The notes beneath the pieces were generated by a model, which did no database searches, had not been told where the DNA came from, and was given only the letters and a program-made list of their open reading frames with translations. Shown here one piece after another: positions 27,226 through 35,945 of a stretch of 64,000 bases of DNA. The position numbers and the translations under genes are program-made. The stretch spans positions 62,001 through 126,000 of the forward strand of contig CAWCDJ010000004.1 in assembly GCA_963794265.1 (NCBI GenBank), written 5' to 3'. Source of the stretch: CAWCDJ01 sp963794265 (lineage in GTDB: Bacteria; Acidobacteriota; Terriglobia; Bryobacterales; Bryobacteraceae). Position 1 is the first letter of the stretch; each line of letters opens with the position of its first letter.

Positions 27226-27554
27226 TCTTCCTTCACGCTCCTCAGGTTTTGACCGATCCACTCCAGGTAGGCGCCGGAGCCCTCCACAATCGGGATGGCG
27301 ATCGCTTCGGGCAACTCGTAGGAGTGGGCCGCAGTCAGTTCGCGGCGGAGTTCTTCGAACAGTGCCCTGGACGACTTGATGACCAGCAGGCACTCATCCG
27401 TTTCTTCCACGGCTCCCTGCCATCGATAGATGCTGCGGACGCGCGGCAGGATGTTCACGCAAGCCGCCAGGCGCGCCTCCACCAGCATGCGGGCCAACCG
27501 GCCAGCTTGCGTTTCATCGGCGCACGTGCTGAACACGACAATCTTATCGGTCAT
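27222..27554 (-). CDS. cutA: Divalent-cation tolerance protein CutA
   Basis: A 110-residue CutA1, a trimeric ferredoxin-fold protein linked to copper and divalent cation tolerance. Motifs: VVFSTCADETQAGRLA, AACVNILPRVRSIYRW (the ACVNI and SxYxW core) and the C-terminal ELPEAIAIPIVEGSGAYLEWI. The ATG at 27,554 is chosen because the conserved core begins directly after it; an upstream extension is noncoding. It is the first gene of the cutA-HAD-kinase-like trio and is divergent from the FtsB-like gene across 63 bp. Confidence 0.95.
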   Translation of the reverse strand: MTDKIVVFSTCADETQAGRLARMLVEARLAACVNILPRVRSIYRWQGAVEETDECLLVIKSSRALFEELRRELTAAHSYELPEAIAIPIVEGSGAYLEWIGQNLRSVKEE

Positions 27555-27617
27555 CGGAAAAAAAGCGCAGCAGCTCTGGTTAGCAATGCTACCATTATCT
27601 TCCGGGCTCCAAGTTCC

Positions 27618-27914
27618 ATGAAAGCCTCGATCACCCGAATTGCCTACATGATTGCATTCCTGGCGATCGTGGGGTACGCCGTGGCGACCCTGCGAGGGCC
27701 GAGAGGTGTGCATGCCCTGTTCGTGAAACAGGCGGAGATCCATGATATGGAGACCCGCAACGCCGCGCTGGCCCGCGAAATCGAACGCAAGCGCGAGCAC
27801 ATCCAGCGGCTGACGAACAACCCCGCCGAACAGGAACTGGAGATTCGCGAGCGGTTGAAACTGGTCAACCCCACCGATAAGGTCTACATCATCGGGGATC
27901 CCGCCAGGAAATAG
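27618..27914 (+). CDS. FtsB/DivIC-family septum formation initiator
   Basis: A 98-residue bitopic membrane protein. A short basic N-terminus leads into one membrane segment (about residues 8-25), then a coiled coil (about 28-66, with IHDMETRNAALAREIERKRE), then the typical FtsB-like end (NNPAEQELEIRERLKLVNPTDKVYII). FtsB/DivIC proteins bridge FtsL and FtsQ in the divisome and control septal peptidoglycan synthesis. It stands alone here rather than beside eno or ftsL. The stop is followed by one base and then the convergent dehydrogenase stop. Confidence 0.85.
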   Translation: MKASITRIAYMIAFLAIVGYAVATLRGPRGVHALFVKQAEIHDMETRNAALAREIERKREHIQRLTNNPAEQELEIRERLKLVNPTDKVYIIGDPARK

Positions 27915-27915
27915 C

Positions 27916-28914
27916 TCAGCCGGCCACCCGCAGCACCGCCGCTCCCCGGATGGCATCGTTCTTGAGCAGATTCAGCGCTTCGTTAGCCTCCTCCAGGGGA
28001 AATTCACGTACCTGAGTGTGAATCGGAATGGCCGCTGCAATCTGAAGGAAATCCTGCCCGTCGCGCCGGGTGTTGTTGGCGACGCTCCGGACCACACGCT
28101 CGTAATACAGCAGGCTGTAGTCGATGGGCGGCGTGGGGCTCATGTGAATTCCGCCGAGCGCCACCGTCCCGCCGCGTTTGAGCACGCTGAGGGCAGCCGG
28201 CACCAGTTCGCCGGCGGGTGCAAAGATCAGGGCCGCGTCGAGATTGATGGGCGGCCGGTCAAAAGAACCGCCGGTCCAGATGGCTCCCAACTCGCGCGCC
28301 AGGCTCTGGTGGCGCTCATCGCGCGAGAACGCGTACACGGCGATATTCCAGTGATGCGCCACCTGGATGCACACATGCGCGGCGGCGCCGAAGCCGTACA
28401 TCCCGAGGGTCCCGCCGGGTTGAACGCCCGAAACCCGAAGCGTCCGGAAACCGATGATTCCGGCGCACAACAGGGGGGCCACGTGGAGGTCGCCGAATCC
28501 TTCGGGCAAGGTATAGACGAACTCCTCGGGCGCGCGGATGTATTCGGCGTAGCCGCCATCCACCGTCCAGCCGGTGAAGGCCGCGTGCTCGCACAGGTTC
28601 TCGCGGCCGGACCGGCAATATTCGCAGGTGCCGTCCGTCTGGTGGAGCCAGGGGATGCCGACGCGCGTCCCGGGGGCCGTGCGCACGCCCGGGCCGATCT
28701 CTTCCACTACGCCGACCACCTGGTGGCCGGGGATGACCGGCGACTTGCGCGGCTCCAACTCGCCCTCCACGACATGCAGATCGGTGCGGCAGACCCCGCA
28801 GACGTGAACCTTGACCAGGACCTCGCCCTGGCCGGGGCTTGGCTTGGAAACCTCGGCCACGCGCAGGGGCCGGGATTCGATCGGCCCGGGTTTCTCCAGC
28901 AGACAGGCGCGCAT
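27916..28914 (-). CDS. Zinc-binding alcohol dehydrogenase (AdhA/COG1064-like)
   Basis: A 332-residue medium-chain dehydrogenase, expected to interconvert alcohols and aldehydes with NAD(P). The catalytic-zinc motif is CGVCRTDLHVVEGEL and the proton-relay segment is IPGHQVVGVVEEIGPGV. The structural-zinc loop is DGTCEYCRSGRENLC: only three of the usual four Cys remain, with Asp at or near the first position. Asp could still ligate zinc. The nucleotide-binding turn is GFGAAAH in place of GxGxxG. TATAAC ends about 11 nt before the ATG. Confidence 0.87.
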   Translation of the reverse strand: MRACLLEKPGPIESRPLRVAEVSKPSPGQGEVLVKVHVCGVCRTDLHVVEGELEPRKSPVIPGHQVVGVVEEIGPGVRTAPGTRVGIPWLHQTDGTCEYCRSGRENLCEHAAFTGWTVDGGYAEYIRAPEEFVYTLPEGFGDLHVAPLLCAGIIGFRTLRVSGVQPGGTLGMYGFGAAAHVCIQVAHHWNIAVYAFSRDERHQSLARELGAIWTGGSFDRPPINLDAALIFAPAGELVPAALSVLKRGGTVALGGIHMSPTPPIDYSLLYYERVVRSVANNTRRDGQDFLQIAAAIPIHTQVREFPLEEANEALNLLKNDAIRGAAVLRVAG

Positions 28915-28978
28915 TCTCTCTCAGGTTATACCGGAGGGCGGACCGGGCGGACCCGCGCTATCCTGAGACTGTATTTCC

Positions 28979-29137
28979 ATGGCCAAACGCATCATGCTCG
29001 TGGTGGTGGGGGCGGGGATCGGCTCGCTGCTCGGCCTCCTCGTCTCGTTTCTCAGCGCCGGCAATTCGGCCTTGATCGTAGGAGCCATCGTGGGCGGGGT
29101 CATTCCCCTAGTGGTTCTCGGTCCACCGGGCCGTTAA
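28979..29137 (+). CDS. Small hydrophobic membrane protein, 52 aa
   Basis: ATG (28,979) to TAA (29,135-29,137). The product has a basic start (MAKRIM) and two glycine-rich membrane segments (about residues 6-26 and 30-48), resembling a two-helix membrane peptide such as GlsB/YeaQ-type or phage-hole-forming small proteins. It lies divergent to the dehydrogenase across 64 bp. Coding is supported by GC-rich third positions and the clean two-TM pattern; no family is assigned. It may be expressed with the zinc-ribbon protein that follows. Confidence 0.5.
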   Translation: MAKRIMLVVVGAGIGSLLGLLVSFLSAGNSALIVGAIVGGVIPLVVLGPPGR

Positions 29138-29152
29138 CCGGTTCGAACCGGT
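29137..29152. promoter_or_regulatory. 16-bp perfect palindrome upstream of the zinc-ribbon gene
   Basis: ACCGGTTCGAACCGGT is a perfect 16-bp palindrome directly after the small ORF and 71 nt before the next start. It is a candidate operator for a dimeric regulator; no factor is known. Confidence 0.35.
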
Positions 29153-29223
29153 ACTACTTGTACTCAATCTGCACTTGCACTGAACGCAAACGCACAGTAC
29201 ATTCTGGGGTGGGAGAACTTTTA

Positions 29224-29754
29224 ATGGCCTTTTGCGCAACGTGCGGGTCACCGGTAGAAGGGAAGTTTTGTGCCAAGTGTGGAAGCGCGGTAGCTGCGGC
29301 AGCCGGCGGGGCGGTTCCTCCCGGTCCGGGTCCTCAGCCCGCACCGGGGTATCAACAGCCCGGCTATCAGCAGGGGTACCCGCAGCCCGGCTACCAGGCC
29401 GGCGCGGCGCCGGCGGCCGCCCCCGGCGCGATGGCCGACAACGTGGCCTCGGCGCTCTGCTATGTGCTGGGGCTGATCACCGGTATCATCTTCCTGGTGA
29501 TTGCGCCTTATAACCAGAACCGCACGGTGCGGTTCCATGCCTTTCAATCCATCTTTCTCAACGTAGCCTGGATCGCGCTCTGGGTCGTGCTCAACATCGT
29601 GTTCGCCGTGCTGCATACATTCGCCTTCCTGTTCCTGTCGCCGCTGATCGGGCTGGCCTTCTTCGTCCTGTGGATCTACATGCTGATTTCGGCCTATCAG
29701 GGCAAGAAGGTCATGTTGCCGGTAATCGGAGCCATAGCGGAACAGCAGGCCTGA
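29224..29754 (+). CDS. Zinc-ribbon plus DUF4870/Tic20-like membrane protein
   Basis: A 176-residue protein. The N-terminal zinc ribbon has two CxxC pairs (FCATCGS and FCAKCGS, residues 3-22). Next is a Pro/Gln/Gly/Tyr-rich linker with YQQPGY-type repeats (about residues 40-68), then three or four membrane segments (about 75-165) containing NRTVRFHAFQSIFL, a hallmark of the DUF4870/Tic20-like family. The zinc ribbon faces the cytoplasm. The function is unknown, and this architecture is common in acidobacteria. GGGAG precedes the ATG by about 9 nt. Confidence 0.85.
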   Translation: MAFCATCGSPVEGKFCAKCGSAVAAAAGGAVPPGPGPQPAPGYQQPGYQQGYPQPGYQAGAAPAAAPGAMADNVASALCYVLGLITGIIFLVIAPYNQNRTVRFHAFQSIFLNVAWIALWVVLNIVFAVLHTFAFLFLSPLIGLAFFVLWIYMLISAYQGKKVMLPVIGAIAEQQA

Positions 29755-29807
29755 AACCGGAAGCGAGGGGGCGGCAACAGGAATCGGCCGCCGTACGTCT
29801 CATTACC

Positions 29808-30824
29808 GTGAGGCGAACTCTTGCCCTGATGGCGCTGGCGTCGGTTGCGGCCGCGCAGGCGCCGGTGATCGGCGATATCAATTTCTACGGCCTGCGGAAG
29901 ACGCAGCCCGAGCGAATCCTTTCGGCGCTCCACATTCAGCCTGGAGGCGTGCTGCCGGCCTCCCGGGGCGATATGGAGGAGCGTATCGGGAAGCTGCCCG
30001 ACATCCTTCTGGCGCGTGTCGAGGCGGTGTGCTGTGAGGGTAAGGCCAGCACGCTGTTCATCGGAATTGAGGAATATGGCGGCCCGCACCCCGCGTTTCG
30101 CTCCGAGCCGCAGGGAAGCGCCGCGCTGCCGGCCGGAATCGTGGATGCGTACCACGGCTTCCTGGCCGCGGTGCAGCGAGCCGCCAGCCGGGGGAATGCA
30201 GCCGAGGATCTCACCACCGGTCAATCGCGAATGGCGGACCCCGCCGCGCGCAAATTCCAGGAGCAGTTCGCCTCCTTCGCGGTGGCGCACATCGTCGATT
30301 TGCAGAACGTGCTGCGAACCGCCGCCGACCCCGAGCAGCGCGGCGTCGCGACCGCCATTCTCGGCTATGCGCCCGGTAAGGCCGCGATCGTGGGCGACCT
30401 GCAATACGCTTTACAGGATCCGGACGACGCGGTCCGCGCCAATGCCGTCCGCGCGCTGAATGCGATTGCCGTGCTGGCATCCCGCCAACCGGCACTGAAG
30501 ATCCGGATCGAGCCCACCTGGTTCGTCGAAATGCTGAATTCCATCGTGTTGAGCGACCGAATGGAAGCGGTCAAGGCGCTGCTCACCCTAACCGACCACG
30601 ACGGCCGGGATGCGGTCGAGCAGATTCGCGAGCGCGCCCTGCCCGCGCTGGTCGAGATGTCGCGCTGGAAGACCCCGGCTTACGCCCTGCCCCCGTTCCT
30701 CCTGCTGGGGCGCACGGCCGGAATGACCGATTCGAAAACCCAGCAAAGCTGGGAAAGGGGCGATCGCGAAAGCGTGATTCGAACGGCGCTCGGCGCGGCC
30801 GGCGGCAAGGACCGCGGTGAGTAG
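29808..30824 (+). CDS. Secreted protein with a POTRA-like start and HEAT-like repeats
   Basis: A 338-residue exported protein. The GTG at 29,808 begins a signal peptide (VRRTLALMALASVAAAQA). Residues about 20-90 resemble a POTRA domain (IGDINFYGLRKTQPERILSAL, then GDMEERIGKLPDI), the periplasmic fold found in BamA and Sec/ShlB-type transporters. The rest is alpha-helical with HEAT-like units (AILGYAPGKAAIVGDLQYAL, then PDDAVRANAVRALNAIAVL). A POTRA domain without a beta-barrel suggests a periplasmic adaptor. The longer in-frame extension upstream overlaps the previous gene and is rejected. Confidence 0.65.
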   Translation: MRRTLALMALASVAAAQAPVIGDINFYGLRKTQPERILSALHIQPGGVLPASRGDMEERIGKLPDILLARVEAVCCEGKASTLFIGIEEYGGPHPAFRSEPQGSAALPAGIVDAYHGFLAAVQRAASRGNAAEDLTTGQSRMADPAARKFQEQFASFAVAHIVDLQNVLRTAADPEQRGVATAILGYAPGKAAIVGDLQYALQDPDDAVRANAVRALNAIAVLASRQPALKIRIEPTWFVEMLNSIVLSDRMEAVKALLTLTDHDGRDAVEQIRERALPALVEMSRWKTPAYALPPFLLLGRTAGMTDSKTQQSWERGDRESVIRTALGAAGGKDRGE

Positions 30825-30863
30825 CCGGCTGCACTACAATACAGATAGACTTCCAGGCGCCTC

Positions 30864-31775
30864 ATGGGACTGACGAGAAGGCAGGTTCTGGCGGCCCTTG
30901 CGGCCGGCACATCGCGCGCCGCCGCTCAATTCCGCCGCGGCAATGGACCCAAGGTGCGAAGCACCCCGTCCGTCTGCCTCTATTCGCAGGTCTTGATCAA
31001 GATTCCCTACGACGATCTCGGTCCGGTCCTGCGCGACCTGGGCTTGGACGGCTGCGATCTCACGGTGATGCCCGGCGGGCATGTGAACCCGGCGATCTCC
31101 TCGGTGGACATGATGCGCTCGGTGGAGGCGATCACCGGGGTGGGCCTCGATGTGCCAGTGATCAGCACGGCCTACACCTCGCTGGCCGACCCGACCATCC
31201 GCAACGTCCTGGCGATCTCGGGAGAAATGGGCGTGCCCCTGTTCCGCGCGGGGGTGTGGCGCTATACGGCGGGAATGGAAGTGGAGGCGCGGTTGGCCCA
31301 GGTGCAGCGCGACATCGCCGGGCTTGCGTCCCTGGCTCGCGCGGTCGACATGGGGATGGCGCTTCAGAACGTGGCGGGCGAAAACGTCGGCCAGTCGATC
31401 TGGGATACCAACCTGCTGATTCGCGGCATGGATCCGAAAACCGTCGGGTACGATTTCGACGCCGGCTATGCCACCGCCGAGGGCGGCGTCGGCGGCTGGC
31501 ACGTGGGCCTCGAACTGGCGCTGCCGCGGCTCAAAATGCTGACCGCCCGCGATTTCAACTGGAGCAAAGACGGCGGAAGCTGGAAGCCCGTGCCTTGCCC
31601 GCTGGGCGAAGGCATGGTGGATTGGACGAAGATCTTCGCCGCACTGGCGCACCGGCGCTTCAACGGGCCGGTCACGCTGACCGTGGATTACCAGCCGAAA
31701 GACCAGTTGGGCGCGATCCGGCGCGATATCGATTTCATCCGCAAGCAGATTCGTGCGGCCTACGGAGGCGCCTGA
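30864..31775 (+). CDS. Tat-exported sugar phosphate isomerase/epimerase-like TIM-barrel protein
   Basis: A 303-residue AP-endonuclease-2-like (xylose isomerase-type) TIM barrel. The N-terminus MGLTRRQVLAALAAGTSRAAA is a Tat signal with RR. The barrel shows VCLYSQVLIKIPYDDLGPVL, GCDLTVMPGGHVNP, and late metal-binding segments (GYDFDAGYATAEG; KDGGSWKPVPCPLGEG). Such proteins are abundant in planctomycete and acidobacterial secretomes, and their sugar substrates are mostly unknown. TACAAT ends 23 nt before the ATG. It is followed by the DUF4159 gene with a 1-nt stop/start overlap. Confidence 0.8.
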   Translation: MGLTRRQVLAALAAGTSRAAAQFRRGNGPKVRSTPSVCLYSQVLIKIPYDDLGPVLRDLGLDGCDLTVMPGGHVNPAISSVDMMRSVEAITGVGLDVPVISTAYTSLADPTIRNVLAISGEMGVPLFRAGVWRYTAGMEVEARLAQVQRDIAGLASLARAVDMGMALQNVAGENVGQSIWDTNLLIRGMDPKTVGYDFDAGYATAEGGVGGWHVGLELALPRLKMLTARDFNWSKDGGSWKPVPCPLGEGMVDWTKIFAALAHRRFNGPVTLTVDYQPKDQLGAIRRDIDFIRKQIRAAYGGA

Positions 31776-32629
31776 TGGCGGCGCCGCGGAACTTCTGGTG
31801 GGTCATGGGGCTGGGAGTGGTCCTGATCGGCGGCCTCTACGCCTTCCAGCGGCCGTTCCGCGTCTACCGCAGCCTGGAGGCCTATGACGATATCCCGCTG
31901 CCTCCCGATTGGCGAGAGCAGACCGAGTGGGTCCAGGCCAGGCTCATGTATCCGCAGCATCCGGAAGCCCGCTTCGCCCGCTTCGCCCGGCGCTTCGGCG
32001 GAATGCTCGATTGGCGCGAAGGCGGCACCAGTTGGAGTCAGGATTACCCGCGTGCCGACCGCCACTTCGCCCAGGCGCTGCGCCGCCTGACGCGCGTGCA
32101 TGCGCGGTCCGTCGAGCAGCCGGTCAATCCCGACGATACCGACGATTTCTACAACTGGCCGTGGCTGGTGGCTGGTGAGATGGGCGACTGGAAGCTCACC
32201 GGCGCCCAGGTGAAAGTGGTGCGCGAATTCCTGCTGCGCGGCGGCTTCCTGATGCTCGATGATTTCTGGGGTCCGGAAGAATACGCGCGTTTCGACGAAA
32301 CCATGAGCAAAATCTTCCCCGACCGCCCCATAGTGGATATCCCAAGCAAAGACTCGATCTTCCACACGGTCTACGACCTCGACGACCGCTACCAGGTTCT
32401 GGGGCAATGGGCGCTCTACGGGAACCGCCAGAACTATCGCGCCGCCGGCACCGTGTCCCACTGGATGGGCATCTACGACGACCACGGGCGCGTGATGGTG
32501 GTGATCAATTTCAATAACGACATCGGCGATTCCTGGGAGTGGGCCGATGAACCCCGCTACCCCGAGAAATACTCGGCCATGGGGATCCGGCTCACCGTCG
32601 ATTACGTCATCTACGCGATGACCCATTGA
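31775..32629 (+). CDS. DUF4159-domain membrane-anchored protein
   Basis: A 284-residue protein with an N-terminal membrane anchor (about residues 9-25) and an outside domain matching DUF4159: WREQTEWVQARLMYP, DFYNWPWLVAGEMGDW, FLLRGGFLMLDDFWG, and GYxDDHGRVMVVINFNNDIGDSWEWAD. These motifs recur in this family, whose fold resembles class I glutamine amidotransferases. Its function is unknown. The ATG at 31,775 overlaps the previous stop (TGATG), so it is co-translated with the TIM-barrel gene. Confidence 0.85.
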   Translation: MAAPRNFWWVMGLGVVLIGGLYAFQRPFRVYRSLEAYDDIPLPPDWREQTEWVQARLMYPQHPEARFARFARRFGGMLDWREGGTSWSQDYPRADRHFAQALRRLTRVHARSVEQPVNPDDTDDFYNWPWLVAGEMGDWKLTGAQVKVVREFLLRGGFLMLDDFWGPEEYARFDETMSKIFPDRPIVDIPSKDSIFHTVYDLDDRYQVLGQWALYGNRQNYRAAGTVSHWMGIYDDHGRVMVVINFNNDIGDSWEWADEPRYPEKYSAMGIRLTVDYVIYAMTH

Positions 32630-32663
32630 AATCGCCACCCTGGCACTCCGTCGGTTGCCGGGT

Positions 32664-32873
32664 TCAGCGATCTTTCTTCAACTCCACCCGGATGGCTTTC
32701 GGGGGGTTGCTGCTCTCCAGGTTCTCCATTTGATGCGGAGGGCCGACGGGCAGAAAGATGACCGCCCCATCATCTTTGTGGCCGCGATCCACCGCGGGCA
32801 CACCCGGTGAGTATTCCTTCATACCACGACCCGTTTCATGGCCTCTCTCCGACACAGTCAGCTTTCGAAGCAT
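32664..32873 (-). pseudogene. Cupin-family C-terminal remnant
   Basis: A short frame of 69 codons whose last 45 residues read like the end of a cupin barrel: GAVIFLPVGPPHQMENLES followed by IRVELK. The PxGxPHxxxN pattern is cupin motif 2. The first cupin motif (the metal-binding HxH...E strand) and the N-terminal half are missing. Residues upstream of GAVIF do not resemble a cupin. It lies at the left edge of the 32.6-36.6 kb degraded stretch. It may be a real small ORF but is better read as a fragment. Confidence 0.5.
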
Positions 32874-32942
32874 TACAGCCCTTTCTCAACGAAGCGATGA
32901 CCGGTACTGCATCGGTTGCAGTTCAAAGGTGAAACGGTCTAA

Positions 32943-33486
32943 ATTAGGACAATCGAATCCGCTATTAAAGGCTTGGGTGGTGGGCTCGGGATCATCCGGG
33001 CGAATCGCCGGCCCTATATCGTCATCAACATCCTCTACTACGGGCTTGTTCTCTGCGGGATGTCCGTCGCGGCGCTCTATCCGGCTGTGCATCATAGACT
33101 ACCGGCAAGCCCTCAGGTGCTAGTCCACGCCAAAAGCGTTCTCGGTTCGGTTGCCCAGGTTTATGAGTCCAGGAACGTCCCGCTGGCGGCGCTAGTCACC
33201 GTACTCGTCCATGACGAGGCAAACGACACAAGTTGCGATGTTGCCGCGTTTGCTCATTCTGTTGATCGAAGGCCAGGGGTACGTCCTGGCGATCTTCGGG
33301 TCTTACTTGTGGGGGAGGTGGGTTGTGCACCCCGGCAAAGCCGGATTCGCGACACGCAAAGCCGGATATCTCGCCGGTTTTCGAGCCAACATGCAACTCT
33401 ACAGCCCGATCCTCGCCACCCTGGCGGTGTCAGCCGTCTACGAGGCGATTGAAGTCATCGGCGCAATGCCGCCGATCCGGCATTGA
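32943..33486 (+). pseudogene. SpoIIM/stage II sporulation-like membrane protein, internally deleted and frameshifted
   Basis: The first part (from the open frame at 32,943, no ATG; TTG at 32,973) encodes ANRRPYIVINILYYGLVLC and reaches VYESRNVPLAALVTVLV near 33,205. The coding signal then shifts frame and resumes at about 33,240 with MLPRLLILLIEGQGYVLAI and continues to a stop at 33,486. In the intact family about 40-60 residues with membrane segments separate these two blocks, so sequence was lost at the frame change. The parts are the characteristic SpoIIM-like acidobacterial membrane family. Confidence 0.6.
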
Positions 33487-33615
33487 CGCGACCTTGTTGG
33501 CGAACACGGATTGAAGTCATACCCGGCGCCGGTTGGCGACCGGGGCGGCAAGCAGACTTTTCGGCCCGGCTACTGCTACAGTAAATGATTCATTGGTATT
33601 TGAAAGGCATCGTCC

Positions 33616-35154
33616 ATGGCTATTGGCTCAACCAGCACGCGTATTTTGAACTCCAGCCTGGAGCGGAGAATCATGAGCGCCGACGACGCTGCGGCCCTGA
33701 TTCGGTCCGGCGAACAGATCGGCATGAGCGGCTTCACCGGATCCGGTTATCCCAAGGCCGTTCCGATCGCGCTGGCCCGCCGCATTGCCGACGCCAATTT
33801 CCAGGGCCAGAAGTTTCAGGTCAGCGTCTTCACCGGTGCTTCCACCGGTCCCGAGCTCGACGGAGCGCTGGCTATGGCGGGCGGCATCCAACTGCGCCTT
33901 CCCTATCAATCCGACCCCGAAACCCGCAAGCGTATCAATGCGGGAGAAATGGACTACATGGATATTCACCTCAGCCATGTCGCCCAGTTCGTTGAGTATG
34001 GGTTTCTGGGCAAGCTCGATGTCGCGCTGATCGAAGTCACTGCTGTGCTGGAGGACGGACGGGTCGTGCCGAGTTCGTCGATCGGCAATAACAAGACTTG
34101 GATTGATCAGGCGGAGCGCGTGATCCTCGAGGTGAACTCTTGGCAGCCCGCCGCGTTGGAGGGCATGCATGACATCTACTACGGTCTCGAGCCGCCGCCG
34201 AATCGCGCGCCGATTCCCCTGGTGCGTCCCGGCCAGCGCATCGGCACACCTTACCTCCAGGTTCCTCCCGAAAAAGTCGTGGCCATCGTGCTCACGGATT
34301 CTCCCGACCGTAATAGCGCCTTCAAAGCGCCCGATCAGGCTTCCAGGCGGATCGCCGGCCACATCCTGGAATTCCTCAGTTGGGAAGTCCGGAAGGGCCG
34401 CATGCCTGCGAACCTGCTCCCGCTGCAATCCGGCGTCGGCAACATTGCCAACGCGGTCTTGTTCGGGCTTGAGGAAGGCCCATTTGAAGGGCTGACCGCC
34501 TACACGGAAGTCATTCAGGATGGCATGGTTCGTCTGCTGAAATCAGGCAAGGTGACGTCGGCCTCGGCCACCGCATTCTCTCTTAGCCCCGAGATGCTGA
34601 CTGAAGTGAATGCCAATATGTCGAGCTATCGGGACAGGATTATTCTCCGCCCGCAGGAGATATCCAATCATCCCGAACTTATTCGCCGCCTCGGCGTAAT
34701 CGCCATGAACGGGATGATCGAGGCCGACATATACGGCAACGTCAACTCCACGCATGTGATGGGATCGCGCATCCAGAACGGCATCGGTGGCTCCGGTGAC
34801 TTCGCGCGCAACGGATACCTCTCCATCTTTATGGCTCCCTCAACCGCGCAGGGCGGAACCATTTCGACCATCGTGCCCATGGTGTCGCACGTGGACCACA
34901 CTGAGCATGACGTGCAGGTCATTGTGACGGAGCACGGGTTGGCCGATCTGCGCGGGCTCTCGCCGCGTCAACGTGCCCACCTCATCATCGAGAAGTGCTC
35001 CAATCCGGACTACAAGCCTTTGTTGCTCGACTATCTGACCCGATCGGAGCGGCTGTCTTACGGGAAACACACGCCACACCTGCTGGCTGAATCGCTGGGC
35101 TGGCATACCCGTTATCTGCGGTGCGGACAAATGCGTCCTCGGGCAGTGGACTAA
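33616..35154 (+). CDS. Succinate:acetate-type CoA transferase (acetyl-CoA hydrolase/transferase family)
   Basis: A 512-residue class I CoA transferase. It should move CoA between succinyl-CoA, acetyl-CoA or propionyl-CoA and free acids. Motifs: MSGFTGSGYPKAVP near the N-terminus, LQSGVGNIANAVLFGL (CoA-binding GxGNxAN), and the catalytic-glutamate segment LTAYTEVIQDGMV. The C-terminal half has GGSGDFARNGYLSIF and VTEHGLADLRGLSP, typical of the AarC/ScpC group. GAAAGG precedes the ATG by about 9 nt. It is isolated in the degraded stretch but appears intact. Confidence 0.9.
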   Translation: MAIGSTSTRILNSSLERRIMSADDAAALIRSGEQIGMSGFTGSGYPKAVPIALARRIADANFQGQKFQVSVFTGASTGPELDGALAMAGGIQLRLPYQSDPETRKRINAGEMDYMDIHLSHVAQFVEYGFLGKLDVALIEVTAVLEDGRVVPSSSIGNNKTWIDQAERVILEVNSWQPAALEGMHDIYYGLEPPPNRAPIPLVRPGQRIGTPYLQVPPEKVVAIVLTDSPDRNSAFKAPDQASRRIAGHILEFLSWEVRKGRMPANLLPLQSGVGNIANAVLFGLEEGPFEGLTAYTEVIQDGMVRLLKSGKVTSASATAFSLSPEMLTEVNANMSSYRDRIILRPQEISNHPELIRRLGVIAMNGMIEADIYGNVNSTHVMGSRIQNGIGGSGDFARNGYLSIFMAPSTAQGGTISTIVPMVSHVDHTEHDVQVIVTEHGLADLRGLSPRQRAHLIIEKCSNPDYKPLLLDYLTRSERLSYGKHTPHLLAESLGWHTRYLRCGQMRPRAVD

Positions 35155-35295
35155 CGAACAACCGCCCGTTTCCGGGCACGATGAATCACGACATCGCTCG
35201 CGTCGCCAAACCCGCCAACCGCCCTATACCGCCGGATACGGGCGGCGTCCCGTACCATCCGGATTGAGCACCACCTTCGTGCATGGACTGGCGTG

Positions 35296-35694
35296 TCAGA
35301 TCGGCGACACACTATCCTTGCCAAACCTGATTCCTATCAGGCAGGCGATAGGAAAAGCAGTGAACATCACGACCTTGAACCACATCGTGTATGGCAATCT
35401 GGTCAGATTGAAGATGAGCGCCCACGCGAGCAGCAGCGCTACGGCGGCGCCGGCCAGCCGATTGCCAATTCTCGATGCCACCCAGGTAGCGGCGGTCGAA
35501 GTTGCGCTCCAAAGGAGCACAACAATTGCCAGGATCCAATTCGGATACCGCTTCACATGCTCACCGATGTTCCCGTTGAAACCGGCCGGAAACGGGTGAA
35601 CGACCGCACTGAACAACTCGACGCCAACGGCTAGCACAAACGCCAGCGCCATTCCGACGACTACTGCAAGCGGTATGCGCGCAACGGCTCTCAT
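35296..35694 (-). CDS. Hypothetical membrane protein, 132 aa
   Basis: Four predicted membrane segments (about residues 8-28, 52-72, 78-98, 105-124). The loop between segments 1 and 2 holds VVHPFPAGFNGNIGEHVKRYPNWILA, a pattern seen in small acidobacterial and bacteroidal membrane proteins of unknown role. No family is assigned. The codon use and GC at third positions look genuine. It points away from the SnoaL-like gene across 251 bp. Confidence 0.6.
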   Translation of the reverse strand: MRAVARIPLAVVVGMALAFVLAVGVELFSAVVHPFPAGFNGNIGEHVKRYPNWILAIVVLLWSATSTAATWVASRIGNRLAGAAVALLLAWALIFNLTRLPYTMWFKVVMFTAFPIACLIGIRFGKDSVSPI

Positions 35695-35945
35695 CGGAGC
35701 GCCTCATTTCTGACGGATCATCGTCATTTTAATTCCAGCAGAACGCAGTTTAGCATCCACTGCAACACCGGGTCGCCTCCCGTCCACCGGAGCCGGGCTT
35801 CGAAACGCAAGCCCGCCTGGCCAGGGAGTAATGTGCTGGAACCCGCGTCCGAACTGCCGGCCAAATACTTCACCGAAACAGGCCCCTGCGGCATCCGCCA
35901 AAGTGCGATATGATTCCACCAATAGGCGAGAGAGAGGGAGCAGCT
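35695..35945. other. Intergenic with a possible minus-strand C-terminal remnant
   Basis: No complete gene is visible. On the minus strand 35,724-35,903 reads as a plausible protein end (GPVSVKYLAGSS, LRFEARLRWTGG, then a stop), which could be a gene remnant. The plus-strand end holds the GAGAGAGGGAGC ribosome-binding region of the SnoaL-like gene. Confidence 0.3.

Noticed and set aside
29137..29152. GGTTCGAACC as a T-loop
   Set aside because: It is part of a perfect palindrome and has no tRNA arms around it.
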